From NCBI RefSeq assembly GCF_000308655.1, contig NZ_BAGC01000112.1:91040-155039 (forward strand): 64,000 bases of DNA, written 5' to 3'. The first letter of the stretch is position 1. The number at the start of each line of letters is the position of its first letter. Both the position numbers and the translations under genes were made by a program. This document shows positions 52,731 to 61,699 of this stretch, one piece after another. Under the pieces are notes generated by a model. It saw nothing but the letters and a program-made list of their open reading frames with translations. It was not told where the DNA came from and ran no database searches. This DNA comes from Nocardia niigatensis NBRC 100131 (GTDB lineage Bacteria > Actinomycetota > Actinomycetes > Mycobacteriales > Mycobacteriaceae).

Positions 52731-52956
52731 GGGGGTCTCCTGTGTCGAGGTTCGGCCGGTCGGAGAGCTCGGCGAGTGAGAATCGAGTACTTGCAGGCGG
52801 TCGCCGAGCACACGGCACAAGGCAACCAGGCTGGCCCAGCCGCAGTATTGGATAAACGCGACAGCCTGGACTCGGACGCTTCAGCCGCGGTCGGCCGGAC
52901 CAGGAGGAGCGAAGCACAGACGATTGGCGAACACACTCTCGAGCCGCATGGCGGGG

Positions 52957-53415
52957 CTACGTGGTCGTTTTGTTGAGGCGCTGCGCGCACCGCTCGGGGG
53001 TTGGTTCGTGCGCCAGTCGACCATAGGTCTCCTGCCGCGCCTGCTGGCGAGCATGGGCAACCCGCTCCACCACCGTGACCGGCCCGGGCCGGATCACCCG
53101 AGCCGAGATCAGGTACTCACACGCCGGCCGGAACAGCAGCGTGGGCGAATCATGCTCCATTGCCCGCGCCAGCAAGAACTCGTCCAGCTCCTTGAACTCC
53201 ATCGCCCCAGCCGACCGCCAGCCCAGGTACTGCGCCACCAGCCGCAGATGCTCGGTACGCGTTTGCGCCCGCTTGCCGTACGAACGGAGTTGGGCAGCAT
53301 CAACTTTCAGTTGCTCGGCCCGCCTGGCCACCACCACCGCCGGTGCCGAGGCGACTTTGTCCGGCACGAATCCCAGCCACGGTAGGGTGCACAGCGCGAC
53401 TGCTACACCCAGACG
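52957..53415 (-). pseudogene. Tn3-family transposase N-terminal fragment
   Basis: The frame reads LGVAVALCTLPWLGFVPDK, SYGKRAQTRTEHLRLVAQYLGWRSAG, EFLLARAMEHDSPTLLFRPACEYLISARVIRPG and YGRLAHEPTPERC, which is the DUF4158 start of Tn3-type TnpA. About 150 of the normal ~1000 residues remain, then it ends in LNKTTT. No terminal inverted repeats or resolvase are visible. Confidence 0.85.
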
Positions 53416-53862
53416 GTCTGCCGCGCCACGCCCTCGGCCGGGATCAACGAACGCGACGGCCAGTGGGTCGAGGGCGAGGACGTTCCGGAACTGTTGTGCC
53501 GCACAGGTGTCGCGGGCTGGTCTCCGACCGTGCTGGAACCGACGCGGGCGGAGGTCACCTGTGCCCGTTGTCTGCGCAGGTTGGCGGCCCCACCAGCTCA
53601 GCGCAGCAGCTTCCGCTGTTCGGAGACGAGTCCCGGGATCGATAGGCGTCCTGGAGTTCAAACGCCAGCGGTTGCTCCTGGAGCGGATTCATCATTCCGG
53701 GGAGTGTCGGGGGTGCTGCGTATCCTTGCCGAGCAAGGCGTAGGCGGTTACGGCGCCGAGCAGGGCACACTGGCCATGCAGGTCAATCATGACGACGGTC
53801 GATCGTGAATGTCGTCTACAGTGCCGTGCAGGCGGACCTGCGGTGCGAAGGAGTTCGAGTAG
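53416..53862. other. Mobile-element flank with small plus-strand frames
   Basis: The plus strand around 53465-53610 reads ELLCRTGVAGWSPTVLEPTRAEVTCARCLRRLAAPPA, like the short Cys-rich proteins of actinobacterial plasmids and phages. Start and frame are unclear, so no gene is called. The last 60 bp precede the acyltransferase. Confidence 0.4.
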
Positions 53863-55107
53863 ATGACCGGCCCGAACGCAGAGATTCCCATCTCGGCGGT
53901 GGACACCGCGATCCTCGGCATCAACGCCACAGGCCAGCCCTATGTGGTAACCCTCGCCGGGTTGCTGGGCCCGGGCGGTTTCGTCAACGCCGCCGGCCAC
54001 CCCGACATCGAACGCCTGACCGCGTTCCTGACACCGCGCGTGGAACGGGAACCCGACCTACAGCACTGTCCGCAACGCCGCGACGGCCGCTGGTGGTGGG
54101 TGCGCATGCCCGTCGACATATCGGCACACATCACTGTCGAATCCGCAGCGGGCCCCGGCGGCTTCGAGGCTCTGTGCGGGCGCACGGTCATGAAACCACT
54201 TCCACTCGATCGTCCGCTGTGGCACATCACCGTTGCCCCCGCTGCCCGCCCCGGGCAGTGCGGCATCGTCGTGCGACTGCATCACGCGGTGGTCGACGGC
54301 ACCCGGGCCACCGCCCTGCTCGAGCGGCTTTTCGGCCCAGACCAGGAGCCGGGCGCGACAACAGTAGCCCAGACCGGCGCGGCCCGCCCGGACTCGAGAG
54401 GCCCGACGCTCCCCTCACGCGTGCGTCACGGCCTGCACATGTTCCTCCGGCGAACCGTCCGCTCACCGGTGCTGCTCGGCACGGTCGGCGACACACGGGA
54501 CGTCGCCGCGGCAAGCGTGGACCTGGCCGAACTCGAAACGGCCGCGCGAGCGTCTGGCGCCACGGTCAACGACGCCTACCTCGTCGCCGTCGGACAGGGA
54601 CTACGCGCGGTGCTGATGGACGCCGGCGAACCGATCCCGGAAACGCTGACGGTCTCGGTGCCAGTACAAGTCGACTCCCGCGGGGCGGCGCACAATGCGG
54701 TCGGAGTCATGCTCGTCGCGGTGCCTCTCACCGAATCGGTGGCAGCGCTGCGGACGGTCGCGCGCCGGACGTCGGAGGCGAAACCGCTCGCCCGGGCCTC
54801 GGGGACCACGATCGGCTCGCCTCGGCTGGTGCGACTGTTCAACGTATTCACTCGCCACCAGCGCGTCATCGCAACGGTCGCGTCCAACGTCCATGGACCA
54901 CGACAGCCCCTCACCGTCGACGGCGCCCCACTGACGGAAATGTGGGCACTCGGCCCACTCGCCGGGAACGTCCGGGTCGGCTTCACCGCCGTGTCGTACG
55001 CCGGTCGACTGTCGGTCGGCATCGAGTCCGACGCCGACCACCTGCCTCCCGCCTCTCGCATCGCTGACTCCGTCGGCCGGGCACTGCAGTCGATCATCGA
55101 CACCTGA
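53863..55107 (+). CDS. WS/DGAT-type acyltransferase (shortened)
   Basis: 414 aa. HHAVVDGT contains the HHxxxDG catalytic motif near residue 143. The C-terminal half has SVPVQVDSRG and ASNVHGP, the latter conserved in wax ester synthase/diacylglycerol acyltransferases. These enzymes make storage triacylglycerols or wax esters. It is 40-50 residues shorter than typical and its N-terminal DxxF region (SAVDTAILGINA) is divergent, so activity is plausible but not certain. It is an orphan beside transposase debris. Confidence 0.85.
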   Translation: MTGPNAEIPISAVDTAILGINATGQPYVVTLAGLLGPGGFVNAAGHPDIERLTAFLTPRVEREPDLQHCPQRRDGRWWWVRMPVDISAHITVESAAGPGGFEALCGRTVMKPLPLDRPLWHITVAPAARPGQCGIVVRLHHAVVDGTRATALLERLFGPDQEPGATTVAQTGAARPDSRGPTLPSRVRHGLHMFLRRTVRSPVLLGTVGDTRDVAAASVDLAELETAARASGATVNDAYLVAVGQGLRAVLMDAGEPIPETLTVSVPVQVDSRGAAHNAVGVMLVAVPLTESVAALRTVARRTSEAKPLARASGTTIGSPRLVRLFNVFTRHQRVIATVASNVHGPRQPLTVDGAPLTEMWALGPLAGNVRVGFTAVSYAGRLSVGIESDADHLPPASRIADSVGRALQSIIDT

Positions 55108-55179
55108 CTCATCAGACGACACAAAGACGCGATAGTCGAACATGCCCGTGTTGCGGGTCCCCTACCGCAAGCGTTAAGT

Positions 55180-55274
55180 GGCCGCGTACCGCGCTGACTG
55201 AACCGGCCAGCGTGGGCGGCGGAAGATCAACCGGCCGTGCCCATCTGACGTCGGCCGAACGTCCGCTACTGCCG
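55180..55274 (+). repeat. Intergenic repeat, copy C
   Basis: GGCCGCGTACCGCGCTGACTGAACCGG, CAGCGTGG, GGAAGATCAACCGGCCGTGCC, ending CGAACGTCCGCTACTGCCG. Confidence 0.8.
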
Positions 55275-55330
55275 ATTACACGATGCACAGCGCGCCCGAT
55301 GGACAAGGGTCAAGCTGGTCTCGGGTCATT

Positions 55331-55399
55331 AACCGAACCGGCCAGCGCAGGGTGCCGGCGGTCGGAACCTGGTGCGGTGCAGAACGTCCGCTGCTGCCG
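55331..55399 (+). repeat. Intergenic repeat, copy D (shortened)
   Basis: Starts AACCGAACCGGCCAGCGCAGGG and ends AGAACGTCCGCTGCTGCCG; the left end is lost. Confidence 0.65.
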
Positions 55400-55500
55400 A
55401 TTCCAGTGCGCGTCTTCGACACGACCGCAGTAAGCTCGGCAACCGGTGATGGTGCGCAGTTCGGTGTGCGACGGAGGTACCGGGTTCAGATCTCGTGGCG

Positions 55501-55851
55501 TCACGACACTGTGTAGACCCAGGAACCGTTACATCCCCGGTCCCGGTCCCAATCGGATTCGTAGCGCCAGGTACCAGACGGAGCTTGGATGCTCCAGTCG
55601 CCGTCGGCGGTTGCGATGGCCTTGCCGTCGTCGAGTGTCAGGATGGTGGTGACGTTCGGGCCGATCTTCCAGCTTGCTCCTTGGAACAGAAGATTTTGCA
55701 CGACGACCGTCACACCGTCCGACGTCTCGTTCTCGATCACCAGGCATGCGTTCTGAACCGGGCCAGTAGCGTGGGCTGGTGCGGCCGCGAGCAGGAGACC
55801 AACGATCGCGGCGCCAGCGAGTCCGGCGCGGGCGGTGAATGAGATTTTCAT
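55501..55851 (-). CDS. Small secreted protein
   Basis: 116 aa from ATG 55851, with GAGGGGA upstream. The signal peptide (KISFTARAGLAGAAIVGLLLAAAPAHA) is cut near residue 29. The mature part has NACLVIENETSDGVTVVVQNLLFQGASWKIGP and two cysteines, one near each end (NACLV, RGCNG). It is beta-rich in appearance. Not recognised. Confidence 0.7.
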   Translation of the reverse strand: MKISFTARAGLAGAAIVGLLLAAAPAHATGPVQNACLVIENETSDGVTVVVQNLLFQGASWKIGPNVTTILTLDDGKAIATADGDWSIQAPSGTWRYESDWDRDRGCNGSWVYTVS

Positions 55852-56189
55852 GGAGGTCCCCTCGGCTGCACTCTTCAGGAGTTGAATTCCATTGGAGTAG
55901 AAGATGTTCGGCACCTGACGAATGGAACCGTAGCTTCCTTGCGACTGTCTTATGAAAAGCTTTGTGCCTATGAACTTTTCGGTCCCCGTTCCTGATTCGC
56001 GGAACGGAGACGACAGACGTGGCACTCAACCGATCGGTACCGGGTCGGCCTGTTAGCGTTCGCGCTGCTGAAGTTCGAGCAGGCGGCTGCCTTCCACATC
56101 GCCGGGTCGATTGGCCACGGCGCGAACCGAACTGCTTCCATCAACTGCCTGGCTGCAGCCAAGGCTGCTCGCTGCGATCCAGAGTCGAG

Positions 56190-56262
56190 CGAATATCCGC
56201 TTCTGCCACATACCGCGCTGACCGAACCGGCCAGCGCGAGGCATCGGAAGATCAACGGGCAG
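56190..56262 (+). repeat. Intergenic repeat, copy E
   Basis: GAATATCCGCTTCTGCCACATACCGCGCTGACCGAACCGG, CAGCGCGAGGCATCGGAAGATCAACGGG; the right end is missing. The left hairpin matches copy A with two changes. Confidence 0.75.
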
Positions 56263-56643
56263 AGCGTAGTACGACCGCCGGCGGTGCGCGCTGATGCCGC
56301 GACCCGCGCGGTTCGATGCGGCCACGGCCACCGCCGGCGACCGCACTGAACTGCCGATGAGTACATCCACTCGATGCAGGCCTGATGTCCGGTCATGCCG
56401 CACCCGCGTTGAGCTGACCGGCTGGCGCGGAGTCAGCAGGGCGATCCAGCGACGAGCATGCATTGCTGCGTTCGAACGCCGAGTCGGCGGCGAGGCTACG
56501 GTTGTGAGAATCACTGCGGTGTAAGCACTCCCGGTGCTGGAGATGGTTGCGGCGGAGCCGATCGAGAGTGATCATTGCAAGGGGATCGTGGACGCGGTTC
56601 CGCGAATGTGGCAGCCGAACCGGTTGCCCTGGGGGGAGACGAA

Positions 56644-56802
56644 ATGATCACCGGCGTTGTGCTCGTAGTGATTGCGGCCGCACTTGTGGCATTGACGTGG
56701 CGGGCTGTATCCGCCGCCAAAAGCCGACAGCCACAACAGCTCAACCGCGAAGATGGCGCTGCCACCACTGCGCACACCTGGGTGTGGAGCTGGATTCGCT
56801 GA
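56644..56802 (+). CDS. Small single-TM protein
   Basis: 52 aa with GGGGGGAGA 3-6 nt before ATG. ITGVVLVVIAAALVALTWRAV is one TM helix followed by a polar tail rich in Gln and Arg (AAKSRQPQQLNRED). The opposite strand also has an open frame with a CxxC, but lacks such a start. The strong ribosome binding site favours this reading. Function unknown. Confidence 0.5.
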   Translation: MITGVVLVVIAAALVALTWRAVSAAKSRQPQQLNREDGAATTAHTWVWSWIR

Positions 56803-56859
56803 TCGGGCCGCCAGTCCGAGGTCGTATCTTCCCGCCCAGACGCCCGCGGTTCGGCGTTG

Positions 56860-57400
56860 CAAGGGTATTGGCAGGTTCAGGGCTTTGTTGTCCAGGTCGT
56901 CGATGATGAGATGGTCGTGAGTGGCGGGTACCGAGGTGTCGGGTATACGGGCCACGGTGTCGAAGACATACATCTCCTCCCATGATGGCCACTGGTTGCC
57001 CGACAGGTCGCATTGCGCATCGAACAGTGCATCGACCGCTGCCAGCATGGCTGACTCGTCGATCGTTTCGACATCGATCACCTGGGCGCGCGTGTATAGG
57101 GAAATGGTTCTGCTCCTGGTGGCTTCAGATACCAATGTCCTTCTGCCAGCGGTTCCTGCGCGATCAACGAGAGTCCCTCCGTGTGGAAGCGTACGCACTT
57201 GATGAGCCCGAACTCCTGGGGTTCGATCAAGTCGCGGGTGAGCTCGACGATCGCTGATACCGCGTGTTCGACCCCTGCGCGCTCGCACTGGGTTGTTGTT
57301 GTGCCGCAACGTAAATCCCACTCGAGGTCTAGTCTCAGCTTGTAGGAATGGCCCGAGTTGTAGATGACATGTCCGGAATGCTGATCGTGCACAGTGCGTG
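56860..57400 (-). pseudogene. Frameshifted gene of unknown function
   Basis: The first frame reads HSYKLRLDLEWDLRCGTTTTQCERAGVEHAVSAIVELTRDLIEPQEFGLIKCVRFHTEGLS to PGAEPFPYTRA and stops. A neighbouring frame overlaps at YTRA and continues QVIDVETIDESAMLAAVDALFDAQCDLSGNQWPSWEEMYVFDTVARIPD. The two halves look like one protein broken by a single-base shift near 57090. No family recognised. Confidence 0.5.
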
Positions 57401-57550
57401 ATGGTGTATGACTCGGCCCGTTCAGAGCAACCGGCGGTTTCGGTAATGGCACGGTTGGCATTGCGCGCTATTGCCGATTGCAGGATGGGTTTGGACCGAC
57501 GGCCACGTTCAGACCGGGTGCAGGGCGACGCATTCCGTACAGCGGTCCCG

Positions 57551-57832
57551 TCAATCAGGGATCGGGTCCGGCCACTGGAATCCGTGCGGGAGCACCTGTA
57601 CATCCGTCCCGCACTCCGGCCGGCTGGCTCCTACCGCCACCGTGTGAGCGACAGGCGGCCCGTCGCTGACAAACGTGATGTTCCGGTAGTTCGCGTTGTC
57701 GATCGGACGGGTCGGATCGGCTGCTACCAGCCGAACGTTCCCGTGGAACCACGTCTCATAGTCCACAACGAGACCATAGCGCTCCGATAAGGGGCGGCTG
57801 GGCCCAAGCGCGTCGGCTGCTGCGTCGAACAT
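57551..57832 (-). CDS. Hypothetical protein
   Basis: 93 aa frame (ADALGPSRPLSERYGLVVDYETWFHGNVRLVAADPTRPIDNANYRNITFVSDGPP) with protein-like composition, but abutting repeat copy F. The start is not supported by a ribosome binding site. It may be a 3' fragment whose beginning was replaced by the repeat. Confidence 0.35.
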   Translation of the reverse strand: MFDAAADALGPSRPLSERYGLVVDYETWFHGNVRLVAADPTRPIDNANYRNITFVSDGPPVAHTVAVGASRPECGTDVQVLPHGFQWPDPIPD

Positions 57833-57929
57833 CCGCTACTGCCGCATCCCGCGCTGACTGAACCGGCTACAACGGGCGGGCGAAGGTCAACCGGCCGCGC
57901 CGATCCGAGGCCGAGCCGAACGCACCGTC
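57826..57929 (+). repeat. Intergenic repeat, copy F
   Basis: GAACATCCGCTACTGCCGCATCCCGCGCTGACTGAACCGG, then a degraded hairpin arm, GAAGGTCAACCGGCCGCGCCGATCCGAGGCCG, ending CCGAACGCACCG. Both ends are kept. Confidence 0.8.
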
Positions 57930-58263
57930 GCTCCCTCGACAATTCGTCTTCTTCGGTATCTGGTCGGCGAACTGGCCTGCGGCGCGCCGCAGCCGGTGAA
58001 CGTCACCGCCGCCCAGCGCTACGCCACCGACGGGACCACCGGCCTTTTCGAGGGCACCACGCCCAGAGCCGACTCTATGGAAGCCGCTCCCGGCGTCCAG
58101 GCGCTCGCGGCGCATGAAGAAGCCACTATGACGCGCATGCGAAGGCGCAGGGACATGTTGAAGTATGGGCTTTTCAATTTGTACGCGCGGGGCCTCACTA
58201 CGCGGTTACCGTCGGAGCGGCACTCAGGTGCCGGCTAACGACTACTCCAACGGGAAAGTACAG

Positions 58264-58743
58264 ATGAGGCAAATGAGTTGGGCCGCCGTCACGGTGGCCA
58301 TGCTGGCGATACCGGTCGTCGCGGCGGCATCGGCGTCGGCCACGGTCGACAATGTGAATCTGACACAGGTCGACACCGGCATCGGCGGATGTGAAGGGGC
58401 AGGCAATACCTGCACGATATTGGTGACCACCAGCGGCGCGGACGCCCTGGCACCGGTCACGGTCACCTTGGACGGGCAGAACGTCGGCACCTTCACCCCG
58501 CAAGCCGGATCCACGGCCGGCACCGGGATCATCCAGTACGTCTATCGCTCGAAGCTTCCCGAAGGCGTCTATAGCCTCACCGCCACGCAGGGCTCGTCGA
58601 CCAAGTCCATGACGGTGCAGAACTGCGGCAGCCAGCCGACCGGCAGCTCCAGCGCCTCGGCCCAGTGCACCGGAAACGATATTCTCGGCGCTCTGATGAT
58701 GCCGCTGATCATCCTCACCGGCTCCGGGCACACGCAGCTCTGA
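58264..58743 (+). CDS. Secreted protein with Ig-like fold
   Basis: 159 aa from ATG 58264 with GGGAAAG upstream. The signal peptide ends at ASASA near residue 26. The mature part is beta-rich: GGCEGAGNTCTILVTTSG, APVTVTLDGQNVGTFTP, GIIQYVYRSKLPEGVYSLTATQGSSTKSMTVQNC. This has the alternation of a bacterial Ig-like domain, with a disulfide-type Cys pair and a Ser-rich tail. Function unknown; perhaps surface or adhesion related. Confidence 0.75.
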   Translation: MRQMSWAAVTVAMLAIPVVAAASASATVDNVNLTQVDTGIGGCEGAGNTCTILVTTSGADALAPVTVTLDGQNVGTFTPQAGSTAGTGIIQYVYRSKLPEGVYSLTATQGSSTKSMTVQNCGSQPTGSSSASAQCTGNDILGALMMPLIILTGSGHTQL

Positions 58744-58911
58744 CCGACCAGTTGGGACAGTGGGTCGGTGGACGGTACGGAGTGCAGTGGTCGACGGCCC
58801 CCCCCAGGCACACAAAGTGAATCGAACGCCGTTACGCGGCAATGGTTTTTGGCCTATCGGCGAGGTCGATCTTCTTCATCGACTCCAGTGCGCACGCAAA
58901 TGGCACGAAAA

Positions 58912-58946
58912 CGGCCGGTCATCGCAACACCTGCGATGACCGGCCG
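58912..58946. terminator. Perfect 15-bp hairpin, probable terminator
   Basis: CGGCCGGTCATCGCA (58912-58926) pairs without mismatch with TGCGATGACCGGCCG (58932-58946) across ACACC. AAAA precedes it, so read leftward it is a hairpin followed by TTTT. It is 170 bp past the secreted-protein gene. Confidence 0.7.
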
Positions 58947-59110
58947 CGTCCTGTGGTTCTAGCTGGATCGAACCATCGATCATGTGACGGAGGTCGGATC
59001 TGGCCTTTTGCTCCACTTTCGGTGCCTCTGAGTCAGGAAACTGCTTGAAACCACTCGAGAATGGAGCAACAGGCCAGTCCGCCGCCATAGGCCGGCTGCC
59101 AGGCAGCTCC

Positions 59111-59201
59111 CGAACGCGCCGTCATGCCGCGTGGCGAGCGGTTCGAACCGGCCAGCGCGGTCCTGTGGAAGATCAACGGCCCGAGACAACTCGGGCCGTT
59201 C
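59111..59201 (+). repeat. Intergenic repeat, copy G, with terminator-like second hairpin
   Basis: GAACGCGCC, TGCCGCGTGGCGAGCGGTTCGAACCGGCCAG, then GGAAGATC. The second hairpin is perfect: AACGGCCCGAG (59175-59185) with CTCGGGCCGTT (59190-59200). Confidence 0.75.
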
Positions 59202-59339
59202 CTGTGTCCGCACATGCCGAATGCCGAGCGATCGTGGGCTCAGCGAGACTTGAACTCCGGCGGGATGTCGATCTCACACCGGCCGACGACTTGCGGTCGA
59301 GTGTTTGACCGGTTTCCGGTACCACCGATAGGAGATGTG

Positions 59340-59927
59340 TTGCTCTCGGACTATCAGCAACGGCTGCGCGATCACTTCCTGGCCGCGCCCGTCGAGCCGA
59401 CCCCGGCGCCCTGGAAACCGTTGTCCGCCGGTAGGATTCCGGTCGGCGGGCTGTTGGGCATCGGCTTCGCGGTCCGTCCCGACAATGGACATGATCTGGT
59501 GATGGTGGTGTCCTCCAACGGTCATGGACTCTTCGACGCAGTCACCGGAGAGAAAATCGCCCGAGACTACGATCCCGACACCAGCACGCCCGATTGCTCC
59601 CCGGACCTGACCTGCCCCGGGCTCGGACCGATCGCGGGCACCCCGGTGCACATCGCGGGTCTCTTCGGCGGCGGCCTCCACCACACCACCCTCGACGGTT
59701 GGTGTTTGGATATCGTCTCTCCCGATTGGCCCAATGACCGCGTCCTTCTCTCCGCTGACGGCGGCATCTACAAGGACCCACCCGGCCGGGGCTGGTGGCA
59801 TATCTTCCACTCCAACTACTCCACCTTCCGCGCCGCCGGATTCTCCAGCTCCGGGTTCACCCTGGCGGTCGCTACCAGTAGCGACCTCACCATCTGGCAC
59901 CGGTCAAGCCTCGATATCCGTACTTGA
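59340..59927 (+). CDS. Hypothetical cytoplasmic protein
   Basis: 195 aa from TTG 59340, with AGGAG 5 nt before. It reads LSDYQQRLRDHFLAAPVEPTPAPWKPLSAGRIPVGGLLGIGFAV, HDLVMVVSSNGHGLFDAVTGEKIARDYDP and GRGWWHIFHSNYSTFRAAGFSSSGFTLAVATSSDLTIWHRS. It is well composed, soluble and has no signal peptide. Not recognised. The frame continues upstream through repeat copy G, which is not part of the gene. Confidence 0.7.
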   Translation: MLSDYQQRLRDHFLAAPVEPTPAPWKPLSAGRIPVGGLLGIGFAVRPDNGHDLVMVVSSNGHGLFDAVTGEKIARDYDPDTSTPDCSPDLTCPGLGPIAGTPVHIAGLFGGGLHHTTLDGWCLDIVSPDWPNDRVLLSADGGIYKDPPGRGWWHIFHSNYSTFRAAGFSSSGFTLAVATSSDLTIWHRSSLDIRT

Positions 59928-60525
59928 GAATGGGTTTCACCGCTCGAGAACATTCACGAACGGGACACAGCGGTCAGAGTCGGCACCGGTTCTGAAGCTA
60001 GGGGAGTCGAGCGTGTCGCGAATGAGCGATGTGCGTGTCACCGCACCTGCGGTAGTGCCCGTTCGCAAACTCCGCCCCGGTCAGATCGCAAGCAGCGTGG
60101 GGAGGCATCACCACCGACGACTTCGAGCTTGACTATCCTGACCCGGAATCCGGCGCGACCATCGCGTTCTTCAGCGCCCGCTCCGGGGGATCCGGGCGTC
60201 GGATCAGTCGCCGACAGGAGCTATCTGGCCGGATGCCGTCGACCGACGCCGGCAACCCTCCGCCCCATGTCCGCTCCAGCGTCACCCCTGGCTGGTCCTC
60301 GATCAGCGCGAGGGACTGCAACACGGCGCCGATCACCTGGCCGGTGCCGTTCTCTGGTGCATCTGGACGTCGATTACGTACCCCGGCATCACGAGCGGCT
60401 GCACCGTGATGGGGGCACGGAGGGACGGTGGGCAAGAGAATCTCTGCGCCGCTGACTGCGATCGTGTGTTCGGTTCGACGAGCACCGGATATCGTCGTCC
60501 CACGAGCAGGGAGGGACGACACCGC
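59928..60525. other. No gene recognised
   Basis: About 600 bp with short frames on both strands. GCAGGGAGGGAC before 60526 is the ribosome binding site of the next gene. Confidence 0.4.
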
Positions 60526-60912
60526 ATGACCGATGTAGCGGGTGACCGTTCGACTAGGATCAAGCGTTTCCTCGCCGTGTGGATCATGTTGGGCGTGCTC
60601 GGGTCGCTGCCGGCGGGGTTTGCGTCATTGATCGTGTGGATGGCGCTGGATCAGCCTACGCATTGCGGTTACCAGGCGCCCTGCTCGGCGAACGCTATTC
60701 TGTCGCACGGTCGTGCGTCATTGGGCTGGGTGTGGGGCTTGTGGTTCGGTGCGGGCGTGATCGCCTGGCTGATCGGTCAGCGTGCCGCTGCGAAGAATAG
60801 CCGCTTCGGTTCGGCGCCGGCCTTGATAGGTGGCGCGCTGGTATTCGGAATCGGATTGTTCGCCGCCGGATGGACGCTTGTACATGGCATAGACGCCACA
60901 CACGGACCTTGA
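60526..60912 (+). CDS. Small integral membrane protein
   Basis: 128 aa, three helices: IKRFLAVWIMLGVLGSLPAGFASLIVWMAL, LGWVWGLWFGAGVIAWLIG and APALIGGALVFGIGLFAAGWTLV. A loop has two Cys (THCGYQAPCSAN) and faces outside by the positive-inside rule. GGGAGGGAC lies upstream of ATG. Function unknown. Confidence 0.75.
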   Translation: MTDVAGDRSTRIKRFLAVWIMLGVLGSLPAGFASLIVWMALDQPTHCGYQAPCSANAILSHGRASLGWVWGLWFGAGVIAWLIGQRAAAKNSRFGSAPALIGGALVFGIGLFAAGWTLVHGIDATHGP

Positions 60913-60939
60913 CCAGTGCGGGCGCGGTCATAGACCGAT

Positions 60940-61030
60940 GACTCCGAGCATCTGCCGCGGAGCGCGCTGACCGGATCAGTCAGAGCGAGCTCTCGAAAGA
61001 TTGACTGGCCGAGAACATCCGGGCCGTGAC
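60940..61030 (+). repeat. Intergenic repeat, copy H (diverged)
   Basis: GACTCCGAGCATCTGCCGCGGAGCGCGCTGACCGGATCAG, then GAAAGATTGACTGGCCGAGAACATCCGGGCCGTGACG; the same order of blocks with many changes. Confidence 0.55.
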
Positions 61031-61416
61031 GAAGGTCCTTGCGCGACCCGCGCGTTCGAAGCGGTCGAACCGACGCCAGGCCGGGCGGGGAGACCGCCCG
61101 CGGCGGGTGTGCTTTCGTTGCTTCGGCTGGACCTCGGCCATGACGATCGTCGATTGAGATTGCTGAGACGTGTATACGCTGCATGTCCCGACTCCGTTGG
61201 GCCTCGATCCTTGCGCCCTGCCGGGGTGAAGGCGGGCACTGATGGGTGAGGTGCACGGTCGCCGTCCTGACCCCATCGGTCGTCCCACCCAGAACGATCA
61301 CGTGGGTGGTCTCGGCGCCCCGCCGGTGAGTACCAAGGACGCCCGCTGTCGTTCTTGCCGCATCCCGCGGCTGCCAAGCACCCGACGGCGATCACCACCA
61401 AGCCGAGCCTGCGCAC
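60976..61416 (-). CDS. Possible lipoprotein, probably decayed
   Basis: The start is convincing: RRLGLVVIAVGCLAAAGCGK is a lipoprotein signal with lipobox AAGC. After about 40 residues the text turns into Arg/Pro-rich noise and runs into repeat copy H. The gene is probably broken, or ends in another frame. Confidence 0.35.
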   Translation of the reverse strand: MRRLGLVVIAVGCLAAAGCGKNDSGRPWYSPAGRRDHPRDRSGWDDRWGQDGDRAPHPSVPAFTPAGRKDRGPTESGHAAYTRLSNLNRRSSWPRSSRSNESTPAAGGLPARPGVGSTASNARVAQGPSSRPGCSRPVNLSRARSD

Positions 61417-61699
61417 CGCGATCAGATCGAATCTAGATCAGCAACAACGAATCCCGGTAGCTCAGCTGTCACCTTCGCCGGACTGCGCGACGTGCGTGAT
61501 GCCGCTGAACGTCCTGGAGAACTGCATTGCCTGCAATCTCGCTGAACATGCCACGGTCGGCATCAGTTCGACCGACCCGCATCAGATATCCGGCCGCCTG
61601 CATCGGTTTCGCCGAGTCAGCATGGGATGTTCGGCCGGAGATGCGGGTGCTCCACTCAACCCATTCCGGATTTGAAACCAACTGGTTACTGTCGGGAGC

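Noticed and set aside
52060..59201. tRNA-like T-arm GGTTCGAAC/T in repeat copies B and G
   Set aside because: No acceptor, D or anticodon arms can be folded around it; it belongs to the repeat's hairpin 1.
43419..61030. CRISPR array
   Set aside because: The repeats are irregularly spaced over kilobases and diverged, with genes between them and no cas genes.
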